Positions 9,579 through 18,400 of a DNA stretch of 64,000 nt are shown here, one piece after another. This DNA comes from Mycobacterium kyorinense (GTDB lineage: Bacteria; Actinomycetota; Actinomycetes; Mycobacteriales; Mycobacteriaceae), in NCBI RefSeq assembly GCF_002101735.1, contig NZ_LQPE01000142.1:20147-84146 (forward strand), given 5' to 3'. Positions within the stretch are counted from its first letter, which is position 1. Every line of letters begins with the position of its first letter. Below the pieces are notes generated by a model. The model was given only the letters and a program-made list of their open reading frames with translations. It ran no database searches and had not been told where the DNA came from. A program made the translations under genes and the position numbers.

Positions 9579-10786
9579 ACGGTACTGCTACCATACGGCG
9601 CGGCGCCGCCGTTGGCTGCTGCGTCGCATTGACCACAGCTGGATGCGGCTTTCAGGGTGTAAATTCGCTGCCCCTTCCTGGAGCAGTTGGTCGCGGCGCC
9701 CACGCAGTGATCTACCACGTCGAAGTCGCGAATGTCGGTACATTGGAGCCGAATTCACCGGTGATGGTCGACGATGTCGTGGTCGGAAGTGTCCGGAATA
9801 TGACAGTCGACAACTGGCACGCGAATGTCGAGGTGTCAGTGCAGCAGGGTATCGTCGTTCCCGCCAACGTGGTGGCGACGGTGGGGCAGACCAGTTTGCT
9901 CGGTTCGATGCACTTGGCTTTGGACCCTCCACTGGGTCAAGCGCCCCACGGAAGACTTCAGCCTGGTGCCACCGTCCCCCTCAGCAAATCATTGGCCTAC
10001 CCGTCGACGGAACGGACTCTGTCGACGCTGTCGGCCGTCGTCAACTCGGGTGGCTTGGGACAGGTCGGCGACATCCTCCACAATTTCAACATCGCACTAA
10101 CCGGGCGGCAAACCGAGGCGCGCGACGTGCTGGCCCGGCTCGACAAGTTCGCGGGAGTCTTCGACCGCCAGCGTGACGCGGTCATCGCATCAATCCAGGC
10201 GCTCGACCGCCTCTCCGGCACGCTCGCCGCCCAGCGCGACGTGGTGACGCAGGGGCTCGCCGAGATCCCGCCGGCTCTGGATGTTCTCATCGCTGAACGA
10301 CCACGGTTGACCACAGCCCTCGACAAGATGCGGACGTTCAGTGACACCGCCACAGCTTTGGTCAATGACACTCATGCCGATTTGGTGACCAACCTCAACA
10401 ACCTCCATCCGACAGTGCGCGCACTGGCTGACGTCGGACCCGAGATAGACACTGCGCTCGCATTTCTTCCGGTCATGCCCTTCGGGCAGAACCTCATCGA
10501 CCGCGCGATTCGAGGCGACTACATGAACCTGTTCGCGGTCTTTGACCTCACCCTCCCGCGACTAAAACGCACCCTATTGTCGGGAACGCGTTGGGGCAAC
10601 GAACACGCGCTGCTCGTGCCGGCGCCAGGAGATCCCGGCTATGAGGCGTTCTACACGACCCACCCTTTAACCGCCCCAATCGCGCCACCGCCGCAATCCA
10701 CCGCGCTGCCACCACCGGCGAATGACACTGCGCCGTCGGCGGAGTCGACACCGCCCCCAGCTCCGCAAGCAGATAGGCCAGGCTGA
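9575..10786 (+). CDS. mceE: MCE family lipoprotein MceE
   Basis: 403 aa. A signal peptide ends in a lipobox LTTAGC with the acylated cysteine at residue 24, as in MceE/LprK-type lipoproteins. The MCE domain contains GTLEPNSPVMVDDVVVGSVRNM, and a long helical region is followed by a Pro/Ala-rich tail. MceE is the lipid-anchored member of the hexamer. It starts in an ATGA overlap with mceD, and its TGA overlaps the mceF ATG. Confidence 0.94.
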   Translation: MNGTATIRRGAAVGCCVALTTAGCGFQGVNSLPLPGAVGRGAHAVIYHVEVANVGTLEPNSPVMVDDVVVGSVRNMTVDNWHANVEVSVQQGIVVPANVVATVGQTSLLGSMHLALDPPLGQAPHGRLQPGATVPLSKSLAYPSTERTLSTLSAVVNSGGLGQVGDILHNFNIALTGRQTEARDVLARLDKFAGVFDRQRDAVIASIQALDRLSGTLAAQRDVVTQGLAEIPPALDVLIAERPRLTTALDKMRTFSDTATALVNDTHADLVTNLNNLHPTVRALADVGPEIDTALAFLPVMPFGQNLIDRAIRGDYMNLFAVFDLTLPRLKRTLLSGTRWGNEHALLVPAPGDPGYEAFYTTHPLTAPIAPPPQSTALPPPANDTAPSAESTPPPAPQADRPG

Positions 10787-12407
10787 TGCTGACCCGCTTC
10801 GTCCGCATCCAGCTGACCATCTTCTCGATCGCGTCGGTCATCGGTCTGGCCGCAATAGTCGTCGAATATCTACAGCACCCACCATGCTGGGGTTAGGCCG
10901 CATCAACGTAAGAATGGAACTTCGTGATACGGGAGGCCTTTATCGGCTCGCCAACGTGACATACCGGGGCGTTGAGGTCGGAAAAGTCACCAGCGTCAAA
11001 CTCACACGGACCGGTGCCGAGGCAACACTTTCGCTGGGCACCTCACCGAAGATTCCCGCCAACCTCGTTGCGCAAGTACGAAGCATCTCCGCAATCGGAG
11101 AGCAGTACGTTGACCTGCGTCCACACACGTCGTCTGCTCCATATCTACACGACGGATCGGTGATCGACGTCGCCAACACATCGATTCCGCAACCAGTCGG
11201 GGCGATGCTGGACCGAACCAGTGCGCTGTTGGCCAGCATCCCCAAAGACAAACTCGCTGCGCTGATCGATGAATCGTCAAAAGGCTTCAACGGTGCGGGA
11301 TATGACTTAGGGTCGCTGTTCGACTCTGCGGCCAAGGTATCGCACGAAACCCACGGCGTCGCAGAGAAAATCAGATCCCTGATAGAAGACAGCACCCCAC
11401 TGTTGGACGGAGAGGTCCAATCCTCGGACACGACGCGACAATGGACACGCAATCTTGCGAACGTTACCCAGCAGCTTGTGGACGATGACCCGCAACTTCG
11501 CACGATCCTACAGACTGGACCCGTTGCGATCCAAGAGGTTTCGCGCCTACTCAACAGCGTCAAGCCCACACTGCCGGTGCTGCTCGCCAACCTGACCAGC
11601 CTCGGGCAGGTCGGTGTGACTTACCTGCCGTCACTTGAGCAGCTGTTGGTGCTAATTCCGCCGTACTTCGCCGACCTACAATCCATCGCGCCGAACAATA
11701 ATGCGACGGGCCTGCCATTGGGGAACTTTCGGATTGAAGCCAGTGATCCGCCGGCCTGCACTGTTGGATTCCTACCGCCATCGCAATGGCGATCGCCGGC
11801 AGACACCACCACCATGGACACACCCGATGGGCTCTACTGCAAGTTGCCGCAAGATTCACCCATCCTGGTTCGTGGCGCTCGAAATCTTCCGTGCATGGCC
11901 CATCCCGGTAAGCGCGCACCGACGGTGCAAATCTGTGACAGCGACAAACCCTATATGCCGCTGGCAATGCGCCAACATGCTCTGGGGCCAAATCCTATTG
12001 ACCCCAACCTAATCGCGCAGGGCGTACCATCCGATAGCCGAATCAACACCGATGACAACATATTCGGCCCCGTCGAGGGGACTCCTCGGCCGCCAGAGAC
12101 CTACCCACCGGGAATTCCGTCGCCACCCGAGCCGCCGAATCCACCTGCGCCGGCTCCTGACCCGTCAACCGTGACACCGCCGCCCGCGGGTAGTGGGCCA
12201 GCAGCCCTGCCTGCGGCCCCGAGTTCGTCACGCACCGAACCATCACGGCAACCTTCGGTCGCCGTAGCCACTTACGATCCCCGCACCGGCCGGTACATGT
12301 CGCCAGACGGAATCGTCGTGGAGCAAGCCAACCTGGCCGCAGGGCAGGACACAAATCCGAAGCGCTGGCAGGACCTGCTGATGGTACCGCGAGGCATCTC
12401 ACCGTGA
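10786..12407 (+). pseudogene. mceF: MCE family protein MceF, frameshifted near the N-terminus
   Basis: The expected MceF start is ATG 10786, overlapping the mceE stop and giving MLTRFVRIQLTIFSIASVIG and a proper membrane anchor. That frame terminates at a TAG around 10894. The rest of the protein continues in another frame from about 10875 (PTMLGLGRINV, then GGLYRLANVTYRGVEVGKV and ISAIGEQYVDLRP) to 12407, with the helical region and a proline-rich tail of a normal MceF. One missing base near 10870-10880 explains the break. Either mceF is disrupted or the assembly has an indel there. The anchor-less part could only start internally, for example at ATG 10884. Confidence 0.8.
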
Positions 12408-12904
12408 ATACAGCGTTGCTGGCGGTTCATCGAACAACCGTGGCCGGAATCTTCGCGGCGATCGTAAGTTCAGTGCTGGCCCCATCGGGGCATACAACCA
12501 TCGATGAAATCGCGCTCAACGGAACCTATACGGCAATCTCTGATGGGCAATGGGCCAAGACCAACGAGAAATACCATGACGAAGCGACCGTCATCAGCAC
12601 ATGGACCATCACGTCCTCCTGCACGGGCATCTTTGACTGCATAGGTCGCGTGACGAGTGACTTAGGTTGGAGCGCAGATGCACGCTACGTCAGCGGTATG
12701 TGGTTTGTGATCCACATCCTGGATAACTGGGAACATTGCGCAGACGGCAGCGGGGCTCCAGCCAGGCAGGTTTTCAAGTTCTATTCAGATCCGAACAATA
12801 AGTCAGCCCAGCTGGGATGGGACACGACCACCGCAGCGAGCGGCGCCTGCGGGCGTAATCGTCCGCTCGAGATCGAGATGCCATTCAAGTTGGTTCCAAA
12901 GTGA
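12404..12904 (+). CDS. Small secreted protein at the end of the mce operon
   Basis: 166 aa from a GTG that overlaps the mceF stop (GTGA), so it belongs to the mce transcript. A hydrophobic leader of roughly 27 residues (VAGIFAAIVSSVLAPSG) suggests export. The mature part contains several cysteines (SSCTGIFDCIG, WEHC, SGACG) that could form disulphides, and the phrase GQWAKTNEKYHDEATV followed by STWTITSSC. This resembles a family of mycobacterial exported hypothetical proteins encoded with mce loci. Function unknown; an accessory role in Mce function is inference from position. Confidence 0.8.
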   Translation: MNTALLAVHRTTVAGIFAAIVSSVLAPSGHTTIDEIALNGTYTAISDGQWAKTNEKYHDEATVISTWTITSSCTGIFDCIGRVTSDLGWSADARYVSGMWFVIHILDNWEHCADGSGAPARQVFKFYSDPNNKSAQLGWDTTTAASGACGRNRPLEIEMPFKLVPK

Positions 12905-12964
12905 GCTGGCCGCGGTGACGACGGGAATTGTCATGTCATGAAGCGTTCAGAGCGCATCTGACGG

Positions 12965-13516
12965 CTATAGCAGTTGCGCGGCCAGGAAGCTTTGCTCGTC
13001 GCCGCGGAATACCTCGATGGGATCAACTGATTCCGGGTCCAGCGTGGCGGCGATCATCGCCTGCACTTTGAACGCGCGAGCGGCTGCGCTGAGCCGATGT
13101 TCGAGCTGTTGGGCGCCGCGCCGCAGGTTCAACGGCCGCTCGCCGCCCCAGACAGCGACGTCCGCGCGGTTGGGTCGCGACGTGTCCTCGAAATATGCGC
13201 GCACAACATTATTTTCGCCGAACAAGGCTGACGAAGCGATGATTGCGTCCGGCCGCCGTGCTTCGCTGGAGAAGCCGTCGAGCAGTTCGGAGTTGACTCC
13301 GAGGATCCGCAAGGGCCGGTCATCGCGACACTCGGCCAAGTACACCGTGATATTCCAGCCCCTGACAGACCCGTCATAGAGCAGTCCGCCCGCTGCCCAG
13401 ACTACGTCCGGTTCGTTAGCCCCCAAGACCGCCAGCCGATAGGGGGTTGCGTGACTCTCCCCAGTGTGCGGGTCTCCCACGAGCCGGGTGCGGTCGTCGC
13501 GGGTCGCCGGTGTCAT
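12965..13516 (-). CDS. Conserved hypothetical protein, unrecognised (183 aa)
   Basis: Start chosen at ATG 13516 because GGAA lies about 8 nt upstream; the frame stays open further but would run into the divergent gene. The protein appears soluble. Notable stretches are PDVVWAAGGLLYDGSVRGW, DDRPLRILGVNSELL and PDAIIASSALFGENNVVRAY, ending with a helical segment. No family or catalytic motif is recognised. It is divergent from the small gene at 13707. Confidence 0.7.
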   Translation of the reverse strand: MTPATRDDRTRLVGDPHTGESHATPYRLAVLGANEPDVVWAAGGLLYDGSVRGWNITVYLAECRDDRPLRILGVNSELLDGFSSEARRPDAIIASSALFGENNVVRAYFEDTSRPNRADVAVWGGERPLNLRRGAQQLEHRLSAAARAFKVQAMIAATLDPESVDPIEVFRGDEQSFLAAQLL

Positions 13517-13634
13517 CGATTTCCTACCATTGGTCAGCCCTTCTGTTCCGCATCGCCTGGTGTCCTCCTGCGATCCGGACTGGTCCCCCGAAAGCCAATG
13601 CGAGACTATGGCGATAATATGTAATTTTGTTTTT

Positions 13635-13650
13635 GAGAATACACATATCC
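13635..13650. promoter_or_regulatory. 5-6-5 repeat GAGAATACACATATCC
   Basis: Lies in the AT-rich divergent gap between the genes starting at 13516 (-) and 13707 (+). Left arm GAGAA is exact; right arm TATCC has one mismatch to TTYYC. It shares GAGAATACACAT with the site at 27226. Confidence 0.4.
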
Positions 13651-13706
13651 GCGCGGGCGTGCGAGCGGATTGCCGCATAAGGGCGTCCAACGATGAGGGG
13701 ATCGAC

Positions 13707-14009
13707 ATGATCAAAACGGGCTCGCGGCTGCGCAGCCAGGTTTGCGATACACAGGTGATCGTGGTCAAGGCCACTACTGCCTTCGACGAGCTGCGGTGCG
13801 GCGGTGCGTCAATGGTGCCCGTGGACTCCGACGGGTCGCCACTCGGTAGCCCTGACCCGGCATTTTCCGGCGGCACGGTGATGGGCAAGCGCTACACCGA
13901 TGACTCGGGCGGTGAATTGCTGGTTACCAAGGCAGGGGCCGGCACGCTCAGCGTCGGTGAAATCCCGTTGACGCTCAAGGAAGCCAAGCCGCTGCCCGCG
14001 AGCGACTGA
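13707..14009 (+). CDS. Small conserved mycobacterial hypothetical protein (100 aa)
   Basis: ATG at 13707 with GAGGGG about 8 nt upstream. Compact soluble protein with LRSQVCDTQVIVVKA, LRCGGASMVPV, GGTVMGKRYTDDSGGELLVTKAGAGTLSVG and the terminal LKEAKPLPASD. I recognise this as a small conserved protein family of actinobacteria that often sits near fatty-acid or sterol catabolic genes, but its function is not known. Two cysteines (in QVCDT and LRCGG) could form a metal or redox site; that is speculation. Confidence 0.8.
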   Translation: MIKTGSRLRSQVCDTQVIVVKATTAFDELRCGGASMVPVDSDGSPLGSPDPAFSGGTVMGKRYTDDSGGELLVTKAGAGTLSVGEIPLTLKEAKPLPASD

Positions 14010-14018
14010 GATCCCTCG

Positions 14019-14633
14019 CTACCCTGCGGCGGCCCGTCGCGTCCGCGCAGCGCGGTCGTCAATGAAGCCCCGGACCACGAAGGGGCGCACAAATTCTGCG
14101 ACCGCGGAATCGTCGTGCATGTCGATGCGAGGTGACGGTGTCGTGAAGAGGGAGAACAGAATTCGCGCGAACCATTCGGCGGCTGCGGCCACGTCGAGGT
14201 CCTTGCGAACTTCGCCGGTGAGTTTCGCGGCAACCAGGAACGGCGCGATGAAGTCGCCGCATTCCTGCAGCAGCACCGCCGAATTCTTGGTCAGCAGGAG
14301 GTCAACCTCCTCCTGGTCGAAATACTTCTCCGGCTCGACCACTCTGCGCGCCTGAACAACGAACACCGCCGCGCGGACCAACTTGTCTTCGAGGGTCTCG
14401 CCCCGGTTGACCACCTTGGCCATGTTCCGATAAAAGCGCTGCGAGGCTGCTTCCGCGCAGGCTTCGACAACCGCACCCTTGTCAGGAAAGTACTCGTAGA
14501 CAGTGCTGCGTGAGACTCCGGCTTGGCGCGCGATGTCGACGATGGTCGTCTTGCTCAGGCCCCGGGTCCGGAAACAGGCGAACGCCGCAGAGATGATCGC
14601 GTCGCGCGTCTCAAGCTCGGTTTGGTGTGTCAT
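14019..14633 (-). CDS. TetR family transcriptional regulator
   Basis: 204 aa. N-terminal TetR helix-turn-helix at about residues 8-54: AIISAAFACFRTRGLSKTTIVDIARQAGVSRSTVYEYFPDKGAVV. The C-terminal ligand-binding domain is helical. The start at 14633 (MTHQTELETRD) is preferred over the longer form at 14666, which adds an unlikely N-terminus. It ends just beyond the small gene at 13707 and lies downstream of, and in line with, the igr-like operon, whose thiolase gene ends 57 nt before it, so it may be co-transcribed and could regulate that operon. Confidence 0.88.
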   Translation of the reverse strand: MTHQTELETRDAIISAAFACFRTRGLSKTTIVDIARQAGVSRSTVYEYFPDKGAVVEACAEAASQRFYRNMAKVVNRGETLEDKLVRAAVFVVQARRVVEPEKYFDQEEVDLLLTKNSAVLLQECGDFIAPFLVAAKLTGEVRKDLDVAAAAEWFARILFSLFTTPSPRIDMHDDSAVAEFVRPFVVRGFIDDRAARTRRAAAG

Positions 14634-14690
14634 CGTCTGCCCTGACCTACTCACCCCACAGACCATAACGTCCGCGCGACGACGCCAGGC

Positions 14691-15860
14691 CTAGGAAGCC
14701 GGGGCGAGGATAAGGCCACTGGTGGGCACACCGGTGCCCGATGTGACGAGTACATGCTCGACATTGTCGACCTGATTGTGCGAAGTTCCGCGTATTTGCC
14801 GCACGGCCTCGGTAATGCCGTTCATGCCGTGAATGTAGGCCTCGCCGAGCAGCCCGCCGTTGGTGTTGATCGGCAGCGACCCACCCAGCGACATGCGCTC
14901 GATCGACACGAAGTCTTTGGCCTCGCCGCGGCCACAGAAGCCGAGCTCCTCGAGCTGGGTGAACACGAACGGCGTGAAATGGTCGTACAGGAACGCCGTC
15001 TGGATGTCGGCGGGCCCCAAACCTGAGTCGCGCCATAGTTTGTCGCCGACGACACCCATCTCCGGCAGTCCGGTGATGTCGTCGCGGTAGTAGCTGGTCA
15101 TGACCTCGCCGTCGTAGGCCGCGCCCTGAGCCGCCGCACTGACGACCGCCGCTGGCTTGGCAAGGTCACGCGCCCGCGCAACGCTGGTCACGACGATCGC
15201 CACCCCGCCGTCGCTTTCCTGGCAGCAGTCCAGCAGCCGCAGGACCGGTTCAATGATCCACCGAGACTTCTGGTGGTCTTCGAGGGTGATCGGACGTTCG
15301 TAGAACCAGGCGTCCGGGTTCTTGGCGGCATGGATACGGTCGATCACCGAGATTTTCCCGAAGTCCTCGTTGGTAACCCCGTAGGTCGACATGTACCGCT
15401 GCGCGTGCAGGGCCACCCAACCTGCCGGTGTCATCAAGCCGAATGGCGCGTAGGGCGCCAACCATGGCGGGGGAGCGGTCATCTGGCGGCCGGCACCGCC
15501 GAAGCGGAAACCGGACCGTTCGTTGAACGCGCGATAGCAGACCACGACGTCGGCGACACCAGTCGCAATGGCCATGGCGGCCTGCATGACAGTGCCGGCC
15601 GCAGCGCCGCCACCGTGCGGGACACGGGTGAAGAAGGTGAGGTCTTTGATCCCGACGTTGCGGGCGACCTCGATCTCCTCGTTCTGGTCGACGGTGAAGG
15701 TCACCATGCCGTCCACGTCGCCAGGCTGCAGGCCTGCGTCGTCGAGCGCCGCTTTGACCGCTTCGCAGGCCAGTTGCATCTCGCTGCGGCCGGATTCCTT
15801 CGAGAACTCGGTCTGGCCGATCCCGGCGATGGCAGCCTTGCCGCCGAGTCCGCCGCTCAT
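14691..15860 (-). CDS. Ltp2-like thiolase-fold aldolase (lipid-transfer protein type)
   Basis: 389 aa thiolase-superfamily protein of the SCP-2/Ltp class, with AAIAGIGQTEFSKESGRSEMQL, QPGDVDGMV and a C-terminal NTNGGLLGEAYIHGMNGITE. In M. tuberculosis Ltp2, with the DUF35 part of ChsH2, performs retro-aldol cleavage that releases propionyl-CoA from the steroid side chain. The tyrosines in LYDHFTP and GEAYIHG sit where Ltp2-type aldolases have their active-site tyrosines (assignment from memory of the family). It is the last gene of the seven-gene operon and overlaps the ChsH1-like gene by ATGA, matching the igr operon end. Confidence 0.88.
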   Translation of the reverse strand: MSGGLGGKAAIAGIGQTEFSKESGRSEMQLACEAVKAALDDAGLQPGDVDGMVTFTVDQNEEIEVARNVGIKDLTFFTRVPHGGGAAAGTVMQAAMAIATGVADVVVCYRAFNERSGFRFGGAGRQMTAPPPWLAPYAPFGLMTPAGWVALHAQRYMSTYGVTNEDFGKISVIDRIHAAKNPDAWFYERPITLEDHQKSRWIIEPVLRLLDCCQESDGGVAIVVTSVARARDLAKPAAVVSAAAQGAAYDGEVMTSYYRDDITGLPEMGVVGDKLWRDSGLGPADIQTAFLYDHFTPFVFTQLEELGFCGRGEAKDFVSIERMSLGGSLPINTNGGLLGEAYIHGMNGITEAVRQIRGTSHNQVDNVEHVLVTSGTGVPTSGLILAPAS

Positions 15861-16309
15861 GCGCCAATTCCGTTGAGCAGGCTCAGTTCCGCGGTGCCGG
15901 AGACGTGCTCACCGAGGCTGTTGACGCCTTTGAACGTCACCTCGACGAGTCCCTCGCCCTTACCAATCGACTTGGCGGTGACGTTGCCGGTGAAGTGCAG
16001 CGGGTCGTTGGGGTAGGCGGGCACACCCAGCCGGATCGACAGCTTCTTGATCATCGCTTCGGGCCCGGCCCAGTCGTTCAGAAACTTCACGCACAGACCG
16101 TTGGTGGTGAGGATGTTCAGGAAGATGTCTTTGGACCCTTGCGAATTGGCGAAGTCACGGTCGTGGTGTACGGGCATGTAGTCGCGTGAGGCGATGGCTC
16201 CGGCAACGATCAGCGTGGTGGTTACGGGAACGTCCATCGGGGCGACTTCGTCGCCGACGTTGACGGTGTTCCAGGCCAGCGTGTCGGTGCGGCCGATGGT
16301 TGAGGTCAT
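15857..16309 (-). CDS. ChsH1-like MaoC hot-dog enoyl-CoA hydratase
   Basis: 150 aa from the ATG at 16309, which overlaps the stop of the acyl-CoA dehydrogenase gene (ATGA). Single hot-dog domain with RDYMPVHHDRDFANSQGSKD, NDWAGPEAMIKKLSIRLGVP and VNSLGEHVSGTAELSL. The pattern HHDRD...GSKDIF...ILT matches ChsH1 (Rv3541c), which pairs with the MaoC half of ChsH2 to hydrate the side-chain enoyl-CoA. The catalytic pair D/H is visible in HHDRD. A partner MaoC is encoded at 17836 in the same operon. Confidence 0.88.
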   Translation of the reverse strand: MTSTIGRTDTLAWNTVNVGDEVAPMDVPVTTTLIVAGAIASRDYMPVHHDRDFANSQGSKDIFLNILTTNGLCVKFLNDWAGPEAMIKKLSIRLGVPAYPNDPLHFTGNVTAKSIGKGEGLVEVTFKGVNSLGEHVSGTAELSLLNGIGA

Positions 16310-17418
16310 GGGTTTCCTTCCGGGTATGTGCTGCCGAGGCGCGCGAGCTGCTGGGAAGCGGATCCGAGGCCGAGTTCGATCTGCTTGGCCCACAAGAAGT
16401 ACCGCCACAGCGGATAAGTCACGTCGATGCCGATGCCGCCGTGGACCTGCTGGGCGGTAGCGGTGACCCGCGCTCCGGCCTCGGCGGCCCAAAACTTGGC
16501 GATGGCTGCCTCACGCGCAGCTGGCCGGCCCCGAGCGACGAGCCACGCGGCATGCCACGTGGTCCAGCGGATCGCTTCGACGTCGATGAACGCGTCGGCC
16601 ATCCGCTGCTGTACGGCCTGAAACGACCCGATTGGCCTGCCGAATTGCTCACGTTGGCTTGTGTAGGTGGCCGCGATTCGCAACGCCCGTTCGGCGACCC
16701 CAATCTGCATGGCGGACAAGCCGACAAGCGCGCGGACATACAGCGACCCGACGGGATCAACACCTTCAGCGAGGCGGTTCGCCTCAGGTACCAGCGCCCC
16801 GTGCAGGACGACGTCGGCAAACGGCTCACCGTCAGTGGTGCGGGCCGGCACTACGTCGACCCCGTCGGTGCCCTTGTCGAGCAGGAACAGCGCTGGACCG
16901 TCGTCGGTGCTTGCGGCCACGACAATCGCGTCGGCCAGTTGCGCGGCCGGGACCAGCTCTTTGGTGCCCTCGAGGCGCCAGCTGGCGCCGTCGCGGCGTG
17001 CCCTGGTGCCCGGAGTCAACGGGTCCGAACGCCCAGCCTCCGCGAGTGCCGCTGTCAGGAGCCGGCTGCCGTCCACCACGCCGGGCAGATACTTTTCTCG
17101 AATAGTCGAATTACCGTGGCGCGCGACCGTGTCAGCACCGAGCAGCAGCGTGGCGTACACCGGAACGGGAGCGACACTCCAGCCGACCTCCGCGAGCAGC
17201 ACTCCCAGCTCCAGAAAGCTGCCGCCGCTTCCACCGACCGACTCAGGCAACCCGATTCCGAGCAGATCGGAGCTCGCCAACTCGCGCCACAGCGCAGGGT
17301 CGTAGCGTGTTTCGCCGGTCTCCAACCCGGTGAGACACTCGGGGGTCGCGCGAGCCTCGAACAACTGGCGGGCGACTTTGCGTACGGTCTCTTGTTCTTC
17401 GCTGAATGAAAAGTCCAT
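16306..17418 (-). CDS. Acyl-CoA dehydrogenase, FadE28/ChsE1-like subunit
   Basis: 370 aa acyl-CoA dehydrogenase fold: N-terminal helical domain (MDFSFSEEQETVRKVARQLF), beta domain, and C-terminal domain with REQFGRPIGSFQAVQQRMAD and QVHGGIGIDVTYPLWRY. The last motif closely matches FadE28, the subunit that combines with FadE29 as an alpha2beta2 dehydrogenase acting on the shortened steroid side-chain CoA. The matching FadE29-like subunit is encoded at 18401. Between the two lie the MaoC and DUF35 genes, so gene order differs from M. tuberculosis. Confidence 0.87.
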   Translation of the reverse strand: MDFSFSEEQETVRKVARQLFEARATPECLTGLETGETRYDPALWRELASSDLLGIGLPESVGGSGGSFLELGVLLAEVGWSVAPVPVYATLLLGADTVARHGNSTIREKYLPGVVDGSRLLTAALAEAGRSDPLTPGTRARRDGASWRLEGTKELVPAAQLADAIVVAASTDDGPALFLLDKGTDGVDVVPARTTDGEPFADVVLHGALVPEANRLAEGVDPVGSLYVRALVGLSAMQIGVAERALRIAATYTSQREQFGRPIGSFQAVQQRMADAFIDVEAIRWTTWHAAWLVARGRPAAREAAIAKFWAAEAGARVTATAQQVHGGIGIDVTYPLWRYFLWAKQIELGLGSASQQLARLGSTYPEGNP

Positions 17419-17434
17419 CAGAGGATTTCCTCGA

Positions 17435-17836
17435 TCAGGAGGCGGGCCGGAACTGGTGCAGGACCAACTCGTCGTCGTTGAACGATTCGTAGAACACTTC
17501 GACGGGCATCCCGACCTTGACGTCGCTTGGATCGATGTCGCGCAAGTTCGACACGATCCGTACGCCTTCGTCGAGTTCCACGAGCACGACGATGTAGGGG
17601 TAGTCGAAGAACGGCAGTGGGGGATATTGCGGCATCACATAGCTGTAAACCGCGCCGCGGCCGGATGATTCGACGGCCTCCCAGTTCAGTGACTGGCAAT
17701 TGCCACACATTGGTCGCGGTGGCATACGCAATGTCTTGCACTCGCTGCAGCGCTGGATGAGCAGCTTGTGCGCGCGCAACCCGTCGTAGAAGAATTCGGT
17801 GTCCCGAGTGATCGTCGGTGCGAGTCGATTCGGCAT
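17435..17836 (-). CDS. DUF35 OB-fold / zinc-ribbon protein (ChsH2 C-terminal half)
   Basis: 133 aa. The zinc ribbon with two CxxC pairs (CSECKTLRMPPRPMCGNCQ) is followed by an OB-fold with SSGRGAVYSYVMPQYPPLP and YIVVLVELDEGVRIVSNL. In M. tuberculosis this DUF35 module is the C-terminal half of ChsH2 (Rv3542c) and holds Ltp2. Here it is a free-standing gene: its ATG (17836) overlaps the stop of the MaoC gene as ATGA, so the fused protein has been split, or never fused, into two coupled genes. Likely role: scaffold for the aldolase encoded at 14691. Confidence 0.88.
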   Translation of the reverse strand: MPNRLAPTITRDTEFFYDGLRAHKLLIQRCSECKTLRMPPRPMCGNCQSLNWEAVESSGRGAVYSYVMPQYPPLPFFDYPYIVVLVELDEGVRIVSNLRDIDPSDVKVGMPVEVFYESFNDDELVLHQFRPAS

Positions 17837-18384
17837 CAGTTCCCCGTCTTGAATCGCAGGGTGCGGAATCGCTGGCGTCCGATGACGTCGCCGCGTTGAT
17901 CGCGGTAAGTAGTGATCCACGTTACGAAGAACCCGTAGCCCATGGCCGTCTTCTTCTCGTCGGAGATCGTCTCGAACACGGTCTCGGCGGTGATCTCGTC
18001 GCCGACCCGGGGGTAGCGCTCGATCTCGAACTCCGAATTGGTCGCGACCGTCCCGGTGTAGCCGGCGTCCGCGAGGAACTGCAGCGGGTTTTGCTTGATT
18101 TCAACGGGTACACCGCCGCGTTCGTGAATTCCCTCGAGCTTCGGCGGCGCCATGGTCCAGCTTTGCAGCATCACCGGCGGTGAAACGATTCCGCCGTAGC
18201 GCGACTGCGCTGCCCATTCAGGGTCGAGGTAGGCGGGGTTCATGTCGTTGAGTGCATACGCCCAATGCCGGATCATGGCCGGGTTGACCGGATCCGGAGC
18301 CTTCACGGGCTGGCCGGAGCCAACCGGCTTGCCGATGAGGTCGTCGAGACGTTGGCGTAATGCGTCTTTCGCGTCGTCGGGCAC
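17836..18384 (-). CDS. MaoC-like hydratase (ChsH2 N-terminal half)
   Basis: 182 aa, GTG start with GGAAAGG upstream. Hot-dog domain with IRHWAYALNDMNPAYLDPEWAAQSRYGGIVSPPVML, the acyl-CoA dehydratase-like pattern in which the ordinary D...H catalytic pair is altered, as in the non-catalytic MaoC half of ChsH2. It is expected to pair with the ChsH1-like protein encoded at 15857. Its TGA overlaps the start of the DUF35 gene. Confidence 0.87.
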   Translation of the reverse strand: MPDDAKDALRQRLDDLIGKPVGSGQPVKAPDPVNPAMIRHWAYALNDMNPAYLDPEWAAQSRYGGIVSPPVMLQSWTMAPPKLEGIHERGGVPVEIKQNPLQFLADAGYTGTVATNSEFEIERYPRVGDEITAETVFETISDEKKTAMGYGFFVTWITTYRDQRGDVIGRQRFRTLRFKTGN

Positions 18385-18400
18385 GTGAAACCTTTCCGCG

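Noticed and set aside
13464..13706. N-terminal extension of the 100-aa conserved protein to 13464
   Set aside because: The extension covers the AT-rich divergent promoter gap and part of the opposite gene; ATG 13707 has GAGGGG upstream and gives the family length.
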